Origin: an uncultured Gammaproteobacteria bacterium
GTDB lineage: Bacteria > Pseudomonadota > Gammaproteobacteria > Acidiferrobacterales > CAJVXG01
Assembly: GCA_913009215.1 (NCBI GenBank)
Contig: CAJVXG010000017.1
Span: forward strand, 1 to 14,899
DNA: 14,899 nucleotides
Direction: 5' to 3'
Below, one piece after another: positions 1 to 7,476 of this stretch. Under the pieces are notes generated by a model. The model worked only from the letters and a program-made list of their open reading frames with translations. It searched no databases and was not told the origin of the DNA. The position numbers and the translations under genes are program-made. Each line of letters opens with the position of its first letter. Within the stretch, counting starts at the first letter, position 1.

Positions 1-1480
1 GAAACCAGTGACGTATGCAGCTCCTGGCCCTGGGTGTTTTGATATAACCCAAATGGGTATTCAGCCAGTCAAGACTGGGTTCGCCCTGCTTCACAGTCAA
101 AATCTCGACTTGCTCGCCAGTCTGCAGTTCGTAGCTTAAGGGAACAATACGACCGTTCACCTTGGCTCCACGACAGCGATGGCCGACTTCCGTGTGAATG
201 TGATAGGCAAAGTCCAGTGGAGTAGCGCCGCTGGGCAAATCGATTATTTTCCCCTGTGGTGTAAAAACATAAACCCGGTCCGAGAAAATCTCCGACTTGA
301 ATTGATCGACAAAATCGCTGGCCTCCGCCAGCTCGTCCTTCCATTCCAGCAGTTGCCTCAACCAGTTGATTTTTTGATCGAAGGCCTCGTCTTGCTGCCT
401 GCCCTCCTTGTATCGCCAATGCGAGGCCACACCCATCTCGGCCTGCTTATGCATCTCATGAGTACGTATTTGTATTTCAACGGTTTGACCGCCGGGACCA
501 ACCACGGCGGTATGCAAAGACTGGTAATTGTTGGCCTTGGGGGTGGCTATGTAGTCATCGAATTCACCCGGTATGTATTGCCAGAGCGCATGCACCACCC
601 CCAGTGCAGCGTAGCAACTGGAAATATCCGGCACCAAAAAACGCACTGCCCGCACATCGAAAATCTGCTCAAACGCCCGGTTGGTTTTTTGCATTTTGCG
701 CCAGATGCCATAGATGTGTTTCGGTCGACCACTAACCTCCGCATTAATATCGGCCTGCTTCAATTCCCTGGACAGGGTATCAATGATGGTCTCGATAAAT
801 TGCTCCCGGTCCACCCGCTTCTCGGCCAGTTTACCGGCCAGTTGCTGGTAGGCCTGTGGTTGCAGGTAGCGAAATGACAAATCCTCTAACTGCCATTTGA
901 TCTGCCAGATACCGAGCCGGTTTGCCAGTGGCGCAAATATCTCCATGGTTTCCCGGGATATGCGTTGCTGTTGCTCTTTGGTCAGGGAATCGAGGGTCCG
1001 CATATTATGTAGCCGATCTGCCAGCTTGATCAGGACTATGCGGACATCCTCCGCCATAGCCAATAGCATCTTTCGCAGGCTTTCCAGATCACGATGCCGC
1101 ACCTGCTCATCACTACTCTGTAGTCCCTGTATTAAATCGACCTTGGTAACACCATCAACCATAGTGGCTACATCATTACCAAACACGGATCGCACCTGGT
1201 CCATATCCGTCCCCGTATCCTCGACCACATCGTGCAAGATGGCAGCAGCGATGGTGCCGGCATCCAGCCGCAAATAATCCAGGATCCTGGCTACGGCCAG
1301 GGCATGATGGATATAGGGCTCCCCCGAGGCGCGCTTCTGTCCGGCGTGCGCCTGCACAGCAAAATCACAGGCCTGTTTAATCAACGCCAACTCTTCCTTG
1401 CTGCGCTGTTGCGCTATATTGGCAAGCCAGTCCTGCAAGGATGGTTCACTATTACCATTTTGTGATATATCGGTTTCCAT
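1..1480 (-). CDS. relA: RelA/SpoT-family (p)ppGpp synthetase, RelA type, 3' end beyond window
   Basis: Makes (p)ppGpp from ATP and GTP/GDP in the stringent response; RelA-type enzymes are ribosome-associated. The reading frame is open from ATG at 1480 to the left edge (493 codons; E. coli RelA has 744). Domains: an HD-type hydrolase domain (about residues 25-195) with HH at about 50, HD at 83-84 followed by VVEDT, and KLADRLHNMRTL; a synthetase domain with GRPKHIYGIWRKMQ, the DVRAVRF strand and EFDDYIATPK (E306, D308, D309); and a TGS domain from about 401 (VYVFTPQGKIIDLPSG). The E-F-D-D motif is the ExDD signature of RelA, whereas SpoT/Rel have RxKD. The HD residues usually lost in gammaproteobacterial RelA are present here, so hydrolase activity is possible. 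The ACT/regulatory C-terminus lies outside the window. The start was chosen as the only ATG before the conserved region; its Shine-Dalgarno is weak. Confidence 0.93.
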   Translation of the reverse strand, partial: METDISQNGNSEPSLQDWLANIAQQRSKEELALIKQACDFAVQAHAGQKRASGEPYIHHALAVARILDYLRLDAGTIAAAILHDVVEDTGTDMDQVRSVFGNDVATMVDGVTKVDLIQGLQSSDEQVRHRDLESLRKMLLAMAEDVRIVLIKLADRLHNMRTLDSLTKEQQQRISRETMEIFAPLANRLGIWQIKWQLEDLSFRYLQPQAYQQLAGKLAEKRVDREQFIETIIDTLSRELKQADINAEVSGRPKHIYGIWRKMQKTNRAFEQIFDVRAVRFLVPDISSCYAALGVVHALWQYIPGEFDDYIATPKANNYQSLHTAVVGPGGQTVEIQIRTHEMHKQAEMGVASHWRYKEGRQQDEAFDQKINWLRQLLEWKDELAEASDFVDQFKSEIFSDRVYVFTPQGKIIDLPSGATPLDFAYHIHTEVGHRCRGAKVNGRIVPLSYELQTGEQVEILTVKQGEPSLDWLNTHLGYIKTPRARSCIRHWF

Positions 1481-1555
1481 GTATGACCAATTACCTGGGC
1501 TTATATCTTCAGCTATGGTACTGCTTTTACGTGTTTAAAGAGAACAAAAGAACTA

Positions 1556-1586
1556 AAAACCGCCGAAGGCGTTACTCGGGCGTTTT
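1556..1586 (-). terminator. Probable intrinsic terminator downstream of the M28 peptidase gene
   Basis: AAAACCGCC at 1556-1564 pairs with GGGCGTTTT at 1578-1586, with one bulged C. An inner CGCC/GGCG hairpin also forms. On the minus strand it is followed by GTTTTTAG. It lies 22 bases past the stop of the peptidase gene and before the relA start, so relA probably has its own promoter in 1481-1555. Confidence 0.55.
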
Positions 1587-1607
1587 ACAAACTCCAATTT
1601 TAATCGA

Positions 1608-2636
1608 TTAGCGATCTTTGGCGGCTTTATTTTGATTATGGGTCAATTCCAGAATAATGGCATTGAGCCCGGTTACTACTCGGGCCAAATAATCAAAATT
1701 AATATATTTAGGCAGGTCTTCGTCTGAATGGTAGTGTGGATAACGAAACAACGCAGTGTCTGTCACCATCAGGGCCGGGTAACCTTTTTGCCAGAACGAT
1801 CCATGGTCTGACCAGTCTATACCTGCTATCCAGGCAGGTGCCGCCACCCCCTCTGATGGGAACCGGGTATGCTGCCGGAACAACGACAGGCTTCGATGCA
1901 AAAAACCACGAGAGTGCAGATTACCTACAAAGGCTATAAAGTTTCCCCGCTCCGGATAAAAATAATTAAACGGAAAGGGATAATGTTGTGTCTTCTTGCC
2001 AGATCGATAGTATCCCATGGTCTCAAGAGAAAACATGCCGATGATACGTATCGATTTATCTTGAATGCGGTCGACATAGACACGACTTCCCATATCCGGT
2101 GTTTTAAAATATGGGGGTTCTTCATTAACAAAAGCAACAAACCTAACGCTTGATGCCGGCGCCTTTTTGGCAAGCATGCGTGCCAATTCCAGCATAGCCG
2201 CCACACCTGATGCATTATCATTCGCGCCGGGGCTGCCTTCAATGGAATCATAATGCGCCCCCACAATCAGAACCGACCGCGGCTTTCGGTGTCCCTTAAT
2301 TTCTGCAATGATATTGCGAACCTTCTTTGTTCCTATCGAGTACGTTTGTAGTTTTACCGAATAGCCCATATTCCTGAATTGTTTTTCAATATACTGAGCC
2401 GAGGTCTCTAAGGCCACACTACGCGTTAAGTTACGCTCTCCAATGATTCCCGCCAGAACAAGGACATGCTGATGTAATCGATTTGAAAGTATTTTTTCTC
2501 TGCCATTAAGCTCAATTGGCCCAGAATAAGAAGTAGATGGAACATAAACCATGTAGAACAAGAAACCGATAATAAAAATTATGGCGAGCAAAACAGGAGT
2601 AAAAAAAGCAATAATTCTGCTGTCAAAAATTCTCAT
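1608..2636 (-). CDS. Membrane-anchored M28-family zinc metallopeptidase (aminopeptidase-like)
   Basis: Predicted two-zinc exopeptidase of the M28 family, held at the outer face of the inner membrane. From ATG 2636 it has 342 residues. An N-terminal hydrophobic anchor spans about 9-31 (IIAFFTPVLLAIIFIIGFLF). Metal-site motifs follow in family order: GAHYDS (H128), GANDNASG (D140), NEEPPYF (E172 as general base, E173 as ligand), SLETMGYY (E205) and PHYHSDEDLPKY (H301/H303). A DHGSFW motif sits near 277. All active-site elements look intact. A TTG start at 2708 would add 24 residues with no clear domain. The ATG at 2636 is preferred because the membrane anchor then begins at once, but its ribosome site is weak. 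The gene is bounded by terminators on both sides and seems monocistronic. The substrate cannot be inferred. Confidence 0.88.
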   Translation of the reverse strand: MRIFDSRIIAFFTPVLLAIIFIIGFLFYMVYVPSTSYSGPIELNGREKILSNRLHQHVLVLAGIIGERNLTRSVALETSAQYIEKQFRNMGYSVKLQTYSIGTKKVRNIIAEIKGHRKPRSVLIVGAHYDSIEGSPGANDNASGVAAMLELARMLAKKAPASSVRFVAFVNEEPPYFKTPDMGSRVYVDRIQDKSIRIIGMFSLETMGYYRSGKKTQHYPFPFNYFYPERGNFIAFVGNLHSRGFLHRSLSLFRQHTRFPSEGVAAPAWIAGIDWSDHGSFWQKGYPALMVTDTALFRYPHYHSDEDLPKYINFDYLARVVTGLNAIILELTHNQNKAAKDR

Positions 2637-2776
2637 TATTTTATGACATTGTTCTTGTAGGATTACTGCCAGTCTAGCAATATATTCATTTGAAACACAA
2701 ATGAGCAAAAAAGAAGCCCTACGTCATGAGGTCGCTAACAGTAATACTTTTATGTTGTATTTAAACCCGGGCAAAA

Positions 2777-2806
2777 AAAACCACCACAAAAATCTGTGGT
2801 GGTTTT
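2777..2806 (-). terminator. Strong intrinsic terminator, possibly bidirectional
   Basis: CCACCACA at 2781-2788 pairs perfectly with TGTGGTGG at 2795-2802, extended by A4/T4, with a 6-base loop. On the minus strand a run of eight T follows. It lies 28 bases past the stop of the exported-protein gene at 2834 and ends that transcript. Confidence 0.88.
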
Positions 2807-2833
2807 ACATGCGAAATTATTTGAACCCGTGTT

Positions 2834-3325
2834 TTAGGGAGTTTTCTTCTCTTCTACCACGTCAATAGTCGTACTGCCCAACTCCTCTGTGCTGTCATCC
2901 TTCTCCCGTACGATTTTGACAGTCCACTTCCCGGTCTTGGTAAATACTCTCCTGTTCCAGGTACGGTAACGAAACCCGCGGGATATCGACATCTCACGGA
3001 CATTCCTGGCTATGCCTTTGTGCAGGTATTGCACAATAATCCCCTGTTTCTCGCTCTTGTTCGGCACCATGAACATCATCCAGACAAACACGGGCTTACC
3101 CTTTTCAACCGGTCCAGCCAACTCATTGCCGCAATTGTTCTTGTTGCCTTCTTCTTTGGAAATCTCCTGACATACCTTGATTTCTACCAATATCGGACCA
3201 TGGGCCTCACCCTGATAAAAATAATCCAGCACTTTCTTCGCTTCTGCCGCAGTAGGCTTGGTTTGTGCATATCCTATAACCGGCAACAAAAGAATTATCA
3301 GACCTGATAAAAGTATCCTTTTCAT
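2834..3325 (-). CDS. Small exported protein of unknown function
   Basis: 163 residues starting MKRILLSGLIILLLPVIGYA, a typical Sec signal peptide with likely cleavage after GYA-Q. The mature part has two Cys (in VCQEIS and NNCGNE, possibly a disulfide) and a beta-rich C-terminal half (FVWMMFMVP ... QYLHKG ... RYRTWNRRVFTKTGKWTVKIV). The pattern of W/K-rich strands and a GKW-V-V ending resembles the C-terminal DUF2914-type beta domain, but I am not confident of that. The start is ATG 3325 because AGGGAAG sits about 6 bases upstream; the longer TTG reading at 3340 overlaps this ribosome site. It appears monocistronic, with a terminator at 2777-2806. Confidence 0.8.
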   Translation of the reverse strand: MKRILLSGLIILLLPVIGYAQTKPTAAEAKKVLDYFYQGEAHGPILVEIKVCQEISKEEGNKNNCGNELAGPVEKGKPVFVWMMFMVPNKSEKQGIIVQYLHKGIARNVREMSISRGFRYRTWNRRVFTKTGKWTVKIVREKDDSTEELGSTTIDVVEEKKTP

Positions 3326-3442
3326 TTTTTCTTCCCTCAATAATTGTTGTTTGCTAATCTACAATCAGACATGTTAACACCATTTTAAACGTATGTGATA
3401 TGCAAAATCGGTAGAGACTGTCGTCAGATCGAATATTCAGGC

Positions 3443-3477
3443 AAAAAAAACCTCATAAGCCATTACAGCCTATGAGG
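3443..3477 (-). terminator. Intrinsic terminator of the PilZ gene
   Basis: CCTCATA at 3451-3457 pairs with TATGAGG at 3471-3477, plus three inner pairs including one G-U. On the minus strand a run of eight T (3450-3443) follows. It lies 24 bases after the stop of the PilZ gene. Confidence 0.85.
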
Positions 3478-3500
3478 CATGGTGTATCGCTCTTATGTGT

Positions 3501-3845
3501 CTAGATGTAACTCTCTTTTTGCGGAAACAACATACTGTACACAGTACCGTATACTTCCAAGGACAAGTCGTGGAATATCAATCCAGCGCCACTGTCTTCT
3601 ACACGTACTACGGTTGCCGGTATCCTTTGCAATTGTGTAATGCCAGTAAGCCTGTGAATCAATGTCAGGTCAACAGCGGCGTTCTGCGGAAGCACCATCG
3701 CCCCTGTATCCAGCAACATGCCATGTAAACTGAGATTTCTTGTCAGACAGCGCAATATACCCAGCCCATTATAATACACCGCTACTTCCAGACTGACGGG
3801 TTTGCGTATGCTTGAACGACGCTCACTATATCGCAGCACTTCCAT
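3501..3845 (-). CDS. Single-domain PilZ protein, predicted c-di-GMP receptor
   Basis: 114 residues consisting almost entirely of one PilZ domain. Both parts of the c-di-GMP-binding signature are present: RxxxR as R10-SSI-R14, and (D/N)xSxxG as N37-L-S39-LH-G42. A beta-barrel follows (VDLTLIHR ... ATVVRVEDSGAGLIFHDLS). With intact binding residues it should sense c-di-GMP and act on an unknown partner in the cytoplasm, typically in motility, pili or exopolysaccharide control. The start is ATG 3845, preceded by a strong GGAGGT at 7-base spacing. It is followed by its own terminator and appears monocistronic. No cyclase or phosphodiesterase gene lies nearby to suggest a pathway. Confidence 0.9.
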   Translation of the reverse strand: MEVLRYSERRSSIRKPVSLEVAVYYNGLGILRCLTRNLSLHGMLLDTGAMVLPQNAAVDLTLIHRLTGITQLQRIPATVVRVEDSGAGLIFHDLSLEVYGTVYSMLFPQKESYI

Positions 3846-4235
3846 TGCTCTACCTCCAGTTACTGTATGGTTAGTTACGAAACCGGGTGCTACAAATACA
3901 TCATTGGACTACTTACAAAGATCAGGTATCCCTACCCAAAAAAGACCTGGTGATTATTTCCCCATGCAATATTTCGTGGGTAATCTTATAAAGATTAGAC
4001 GAGCAGCAACAAACTGCAAGCATTGGCATCATCAGAAATTTACTCTAAATATACTTTATTCCAACTCTCATAAACTTAGAGTTACTTTCTTAATAAAATT
4101 CTAGCTTATCGCAAATAAACCTATGGTTTCATTTGTTTTTATAGATATTCAAACCAGCAGGTGCAAGGGGATTTTCCGTAAATATATTGTTAAACTGCCA
4201 TTACTGTACAATCCACCGCTTTCGGTGAGCCAGGT
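3846..4235. other. 390-base non-coding region between divergent genes
   Basis: AT-rich and without a credible ORF on either strand. It must hold the promoters of the PilZ gene (minus) and the 4236 gene (plus). I see two weak stem candidates: ATCAGGT/ACCTGGTGAT around 3920-3955 with a 2-base bulge, and AACTCT/AGAGTT around 4062-4083. A TACAAT at 4207-4212 could be a -10 box for the 4236 gene, but the nearest -35-like TTGTTA (4187-4192) is only 14 bases away. Nothing here is firm. Confidence 0.5.
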
Positions 4236-4556
4236 ATGCAACTGCAAATTATCATTAACGACAAAACCAGCACTATTGAGATTCCGGAGGCCCTGCTGGA
4301 TGAGGCCGAAGATTTTTTCCAGAAAATGGATAAAGACATGGACAAAGGTTGGCAAATGGGGCCGGAATATATTGAAAACCTCACCAACACCAACCGCTGT
4401 CAGATTGCGGCTGACAAAATTCTGCAGGCCGTTGATACCAGGAATCACAATCTGTTGCTACTAATGGCAGGCTACATCCTGAAACGTCTGCCGGGAACTA
4501 CCGGAATCAATATCGATACCAATGGTGAAATGCTGAATACCGAAATTGTATCCTGA
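4236..4556 (+). CDS. Small conserved-looking hypothetical cytoplasmic protein
   Basis: 106 residues, no signal peptide or membrane segment. The N-terminus is beta-strand-like (MQLQIIINDKTSTIEIPEAL), followed by acidic and amphipathic helix (LLDEAEDFFQKMDKDMDKGWQMG). A second helical part holds RCQIAADKILQAVDTRN and LLLLMAGYILKRLPGTTGINID. Composition and codon use look like a real gene. I do not recognise a named family. The start is ATG 4236 with a weak GGTGAG upstream; an overlapping frame from 4123 is a shadow. It stands alone, with no clear terminator after it. Confidence 0.75.
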   Translation: MQLQIIINDKTSTIEIPEALLDEAEDFFQKMDKDMDKGWQMGPEYIENLTNTNRCQIAADKILQAVDTRNHNLLLLMAGYILKRLPGTTGINIDTNGEMLNTEIVS

Positions 4557-4619
4557 ATCCGATTCCCCTATAAAAAAAGCAAGATCCTGGCCTTATTGGC
4601 ACATTCATATATTAGCATT

Positions 4620-4641
4620 ACCTAATGTATGGTTATTAGGT
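4620..4641. repeat. Short perfect inverted repeat in intergenic region 4557-4817
   Basis: ACCTAAT at 4620-4626 and ATTAGGT at 4635-4641 form a 7-base inverted repeat around an 8-base spacer. It lies between the 4236 and 4818 genes and has no T tract on the plus strand, so an operator or minor RNA hairpin is as likely as a terminator. The rest of this 261-base gap shows only AATGTTAAACATT near 4780. Confidence 0.35.
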
Positions 4642-4817
4642 TATAGTTTGCCGTTTGTCCGTATCGGTAAACAGGCCGTCCGCTACGACTTCCAATGCGT
4701 CAGACCTGTGCCATATTCTTAGTACACGGGCATAGTTAAAGTAATTTATAGGTTGCGGTCAACATGCCCCTATTATTAAATGTTAAACATTCTCTCCTGG
4801 TGTGACTGGTTTGAACC

Positions 4818-5783
4818 ATGAGCATTTTTGAAAAAGTATGCCCCCAATGCGCAGCAGTGCACTCGATGGAAGCGAGCCATTGTGGCTGCGGCTATTCCTT
4901 TAGTGTAGGCGAACTCTCTTTCTCCAAGCTCTCTGATGAAATGCTCGCTGAAGAAGAGGCCTTGTACGAAGAATATCTCGCCGCCCGTGCCGAACAAGCT
5001 GGCAAAGAAGCTACGGAAGCAAAAAAGATTATCAATAACACAGATCCCCTGAACCATAACCACGCCAAAGTAAATGAGAAAGAACTCAATGCAAAAATTG
5101 CCCAGGCACAACTAAAATCACAGACTGACCGTGTTGCTAAAGCAAATAAAAAAGCAGCCGATGCCAAGGCCAGGCGCAAACAAAAGACCCTGGCCGAGGT
5201 AAAAAAGAAAGCAGAAAGAGCCAAGATCAGAGCCAAAATAAAAGCCGAGGCTAAGGCCCAGGCCATGGACCAAGCCAGGAAAAAGGTAGACGCGGCCATC
5301 AAGGCCAGCGCAAAAACAAAGGCCAAGACCCAGGCCGATTCTGCCCACAATGCCCTTGAGACTGCCAGAAAGATTAAAGACAAACTTCACGAAAAGGCCT
5401 CTGCCCTGTTCCGGGCCAAACAAGCAAGAAAAGCGGGGCAGTTGATGCAAAAGAAACGGGTTCGCAAGGTCGAATTAAAACCTATTACCAAAAAAGAAAT
5501 CGCGATTACGAAACCACCTGCCACTACAGTACAACACAAAACCACTGAGCCCGGCGCCTTTCGTGCTACACAGGCTGCTCGTGCAGAAAAAATAAAGAAC
5601 ACCATCGAATGTCCAAACTGCACTGCGCAGTTAAGTAAAAAGGCAAAAGGCTGCAAATGCGGATATATGTTTGAATCCGGAGCTTCCCTAATGCCTTCAT
5701 TATCCCTCGACACGAACGACGTTCATGATACCAAGGCCACCATCACTGATGTAAGAATCACCACCCGACGCGTCGGTGACTGA
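4818..5783 (+). CDS. Twin zinc-ribbon protein with long Ala/Lys-rich helical linker, function unknown
   Basis: 321 residues, cytoplasmic. The N-terminal ribbon has C8-PQ-C11 ... C22-G-C24-GYSF and the C-terminal ribbon has C265-PN-C268 ... C279-K-C281-GYMF. Both have exactly the spacing C-x2-C-x10-C-x-C followed by GY-hydrophobic-F, resembling small UPF0547-type zinc ribbons. Between them, residues of about 35-60 are acidic (DEMLAEEEALYEEYLAARAE). About 80-215 is highly basic and Ala/Lys/Arg-rich with few helix breakers (KANKKAADAKARRKQK and similar), so probably a long single helix or coiled coil. The basic linker would suit binding to nucleic acid or acidic partners, but that is inference. 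The ribosome site is weak (TGGTTTGAACC before ATG 4818). I know no named gene with this arrangement. Confidence 0.85.
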   Translation: MSIFEKVCPQCAAVHSMEASHCGCGYSFSVGELSFSKLSDEMLAEEEALYEEYLAARAEQAGKEATEAKKIINNTDPLNHNHAKVNEKELNAKIAQAQLKSQTDRVAKANKKAADAKARRKQKTLAEVKKKAERAKIRAKIKAEAKAQAMDQARKKVDAAIKASAKTKAKTQADSAHNALETARKIKDKLHEKASALFRAKQARKAGQLMQKKRVRKVELKPITKKEIAITKPPATTVQHKTTEPGAFRATQAARAEKIKNTIECPNCTAQLSKKAKGCKCGYMFESGASLMPSLSLDTNDVHDTKATITDVRITTRRVGD

Positions 5784-5949
5784 TTTTTACAAACAATTCT
5801 TACGAGATTCATCAGCGCAGATAGACACGGTTTATCTATAAGCCACTTCATACCAGTTCTGTTATTATCCAGATAAACATATTTGTCTCTGGAATAGAGC
5901 ATTTTTGTTGCAATTGTGGCCGACTCCGGTATCAGCGAGACCGTCTGCC

Positions 5950-5980
5950 TTGATTACACGGGCACTATAATCTGTATAAT
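5950..5980 (+). promoter_or_regulatory. Candidate sigma-70 promoter of ttcA
   Basis: TTGATT at 5950-5955 and a perfect TATAAT at 5975-5980 are 19 bases apart. Another perfect TATAAT lies at 5966-5971 without a good -35. Transcription from about 5987 would give a 25-base leader to ATG 6012 and would exclude the upstream GTG 5916 and ATG 5979 starts. Confidence 0.5.
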
Positions 5981-6011
5981 GGCGCTCCCTATAGAGTCAG
6001 TCAGAGGGCCA

Positions 6012-6818
6012 ATGGACAAAATCGAGAAAAAACTCATGCATTATATGAGTCGGGCGATATCCGATTATGCCATGTTCCAGGAAGGTGATCGTGTCCTCGT
6101 CTGCCTGTCCGGTGGTAAAGATTCCTTTACCATGTTGCATTTGCTGCACAAGATTCGTCGACGCGCCAGGATCAATTTTGAACTCTTCGCCTTCACCCTG
6201 GATCAGAGTCAGCCTGGCTGGGACGACAGCGCTATGCGAGTCTGGCTGGAAAAGCATGACTATCCCTATGCCATTGTAAAAAAAGACACCTACTCAGTGG
6301 TGCTCGACAAGGTCAAGGAAGGCAAAACCTATTGTTCTCTATGCTCTCGTCTGCGTCGGGGTAATATCTATGGTTATGCCGAGCGAAATAATTTCAACAA
6401 AATCACGTTAGGCCATCACCGAGACGACCTGATCGAGAGCATGCTGATGTCGATTCTCTATAACGGGATTGTTCGATCCATGCCACCAAAACTGTTAAAT
6501 GACGATAAAAAACATATCGTGGTCCGTCCTTTGGTCTACTGTCAGGAGGCCGATATAAAAACATACAGTGAAGCACAGCAATTTCCGATTATTCCCTGCA
6601 ACCTCTGTGGCTCACAGGAAAACCTGACGAGACAACGAGTCAAGCAACTGATCGCCGATCTGGCAGCACAAAACCCTAAAGTACCGAGCAATATTCTTGG
6701 CGCCATAGGTAATATCCAGCCCAGCCAGCTAATGGACGATAATTTGTGGGATTTCAGAAATCTGGAAGATGGGCTGACCGCCTTGTCAGAAGAGACCCCT
6801 AAATCCAAAACGGGCTGA
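6012..6818 (+). CDS. ttcA: tRNA 2-thiocytidine biosynthesis protein TtcA
   Basis: Iron-sulfur enzyme that thiolates cytidine 32 of certain tRNAs, using ATP to adenylate the target base; cytoplasmic. 268 residues from ATG 6012. The PP-loop SGGKDS is at 33-38. Two CxxC pairs mark the family: C108-SL-C111 in CSLCSRLRRG and C196-NL-C199 in CNLCGSQ. GHHRDD (about 135-140), MPPKLL and the NIQPSQLMD/LWDF C-terminal segment also match. All key motifs are intact. The start was chosen because GAGGG lies 5 bases upstream, family members begin with a short helix before the PP-loop, and a candidate promoter sits at 5950-5980. Longer readings (GTG 5916, ATG 5979) add unrelated residues. It converges with the PH-domain gene across a 53-base gap. 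Confidence 0.95.
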   Translation: MDKIEKKLMHYMSRAISDYAMFQEGDRVLVCLSGGKDSFTMLHLLHKIRRRARINFELFAFTLDQSQPGWDDSAMRVWLEKHDYPYAIVKKDTYSVVLDKVKEGKTYCSLCSRLRRGNIYGYAERNNFNKITLGHHRDDLIESMLMSILYNGIVRSMPPKLLNDDKKHIVVRPLVYCQEADIKTYSEAQQFPIIPCNLCGSQENLTRQRVKQLIADLAAQNPKVPSNILGAIGNIQPSQLMDDNLWDFRNLEDGLTALSEETPKSKTG

Positions 6819-6871
6819 ATATTTATTGGTATCCACTGACTTTTCAGATCCAGGCACTAACAACAAGATTC

Positions 6872-7330
6872 TCAGTCCCCCATTTGTACGTGTTCCTGTA
6901 AATCCTGTACCCGTTCCTTGAGCTGCATGGGTGATGTAATAGCATTAAACACTACCTCAATACCTTCACCACCGGCACTGCTGAATTCTACATCCCCAAT
7001 CCCGATCAAACGTTGCAAAATACTTTGCTTGACGTTTACATTTCGCAAATCCTGAATGCGAATGGAATGTACCTGTCGGGCAATAATACCGTAGCGGCTT
7101 TCAATATTTTCGCCATCAACAGAATAGCGCCAGGCATAATGACGGTACAGTATCGGAAAAACCAATCCGGTAGCGCACAACAAGGCAAACAGATAAAGCC
7201 ACCACTGCCAGGGCTCGGGATCGTTTGCAACAACAGTCCAGAAGATCCACAACAGACCAATTAAAAGTATGAATTCCAGCCCCAACGATAGCCACTGGGT
7301 ACGCCAAGCAGGACGACTGCGATAATCCAT
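6872..7330 (-). CDS. Bacterial PH-domain (bPH2, YdbS-like) membrane protein
   Basis: 152 residues with two N-terminal membrane helices, about 14-35 (LSLGLEFILLIGLLWIFWTV) and 42-61 (WWLYLFALLCATGLVFPILY). A cytoplasmic bPH2/DUF304-type domain follows: YAWRYSVDGENIESRYGIIARQVHSIRIQDLRNVNV, then LQRLIGIGDVEFSSAG. The R-x-G-I-I/L ... I-x-x-x-D-L/I-x-x-V pattern is typical of YdbS-type proteins. E. coli YdbS is paired with YdbT, but no partner lies here. The role is unknown; such proteins are linked to the envelope. The start is ATG 7330 with a G-rich upstream stretch (GGGGGTGGG). It is divergent from the exported-protein pair at 7473. Confidence 0.85.
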   Translation of the reverse strand: MDYRSRPAWRTQWLSLGLEFILLIGLLWIFWTVVANDPEPWQWWLYLFALLCATGLVFPILYRHYAWRYSVDGENIESRYGIIARQVHSIRIQDLRNVNVKQSILQRLIGIGDVEFSSAGGEGIEVVFNAITSPMQLKERVQDLQEHVQMGD

Positions 7331-7389
7331 TTAAGCCCACCCCCGAGTTAGTGTTGAAATAATATCATTGTAACAGTTCTTGTCCAGTC

Positions 7390-7476
7390 ATGGCCTCTCC
7401 CACCCTGAAACGTTATACTCTGTGTCTGTGTATATATTTCATCACAACAACCAGCTTCGTTACCCCTGTCAAATGA
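7390..7476 (+). CDS. Possible 28-codon leader ORF overlapping the next start
   Basis: ATG 7390 to TGA 7476 encodes a short basic-then-hydrophobic peptide (MASPTLKRYTLCLCIYFITT, then SFVTPVK). Its stop overlaps the ATG of the 7473 gene as ATGA, an arrangement that allows translational coupling. No good ribosome site is visible. It could be a true leader, a decayed signal peptide of the downstream frame, or chance. Confidence 0.25.
   Translation: MASPTLKRYTLCLCIYFITTTSFVTPVK

Noticed and set aside
179..877. 232-codon plus-strand frame opposite relA
   Set aside because: It lies wholly within the conserved synthetase/TGS region of relA on the other strand and has no recognisable domain; a shadow frame.
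3920..3955. Hairpin ATCAGGT/ACCTGGTGAT as riboswitch or terminator
   Set aside because: The stem has a 2-base bulge and a 13-base or longer loop, there is no T tract in a useful direction, and no known riboswitch signature is present.
3802..4104. 100-codon plus-strand frame between the PilZ gene and 4236
   Set aside because: It starts antisense to the PilZ coding region, has no ribosome site and no protein-like pattern.
4123..4464. Plus-strand frame overlapping the 4236 gene
   Set aside because: A different frame over most of the 4236 gene, with atypical composition (RFRRPCWMRPK); the 4236 frame has better codon use and start.
4892..5450. Long hydrophobic minus-strand frames opposite the zinc-ribbon gene
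   Set aside because: They are the antisense of Ala/Lys-rich codons, which produce Ala/Phe/Leu-rich shadows, not membrane proteins.
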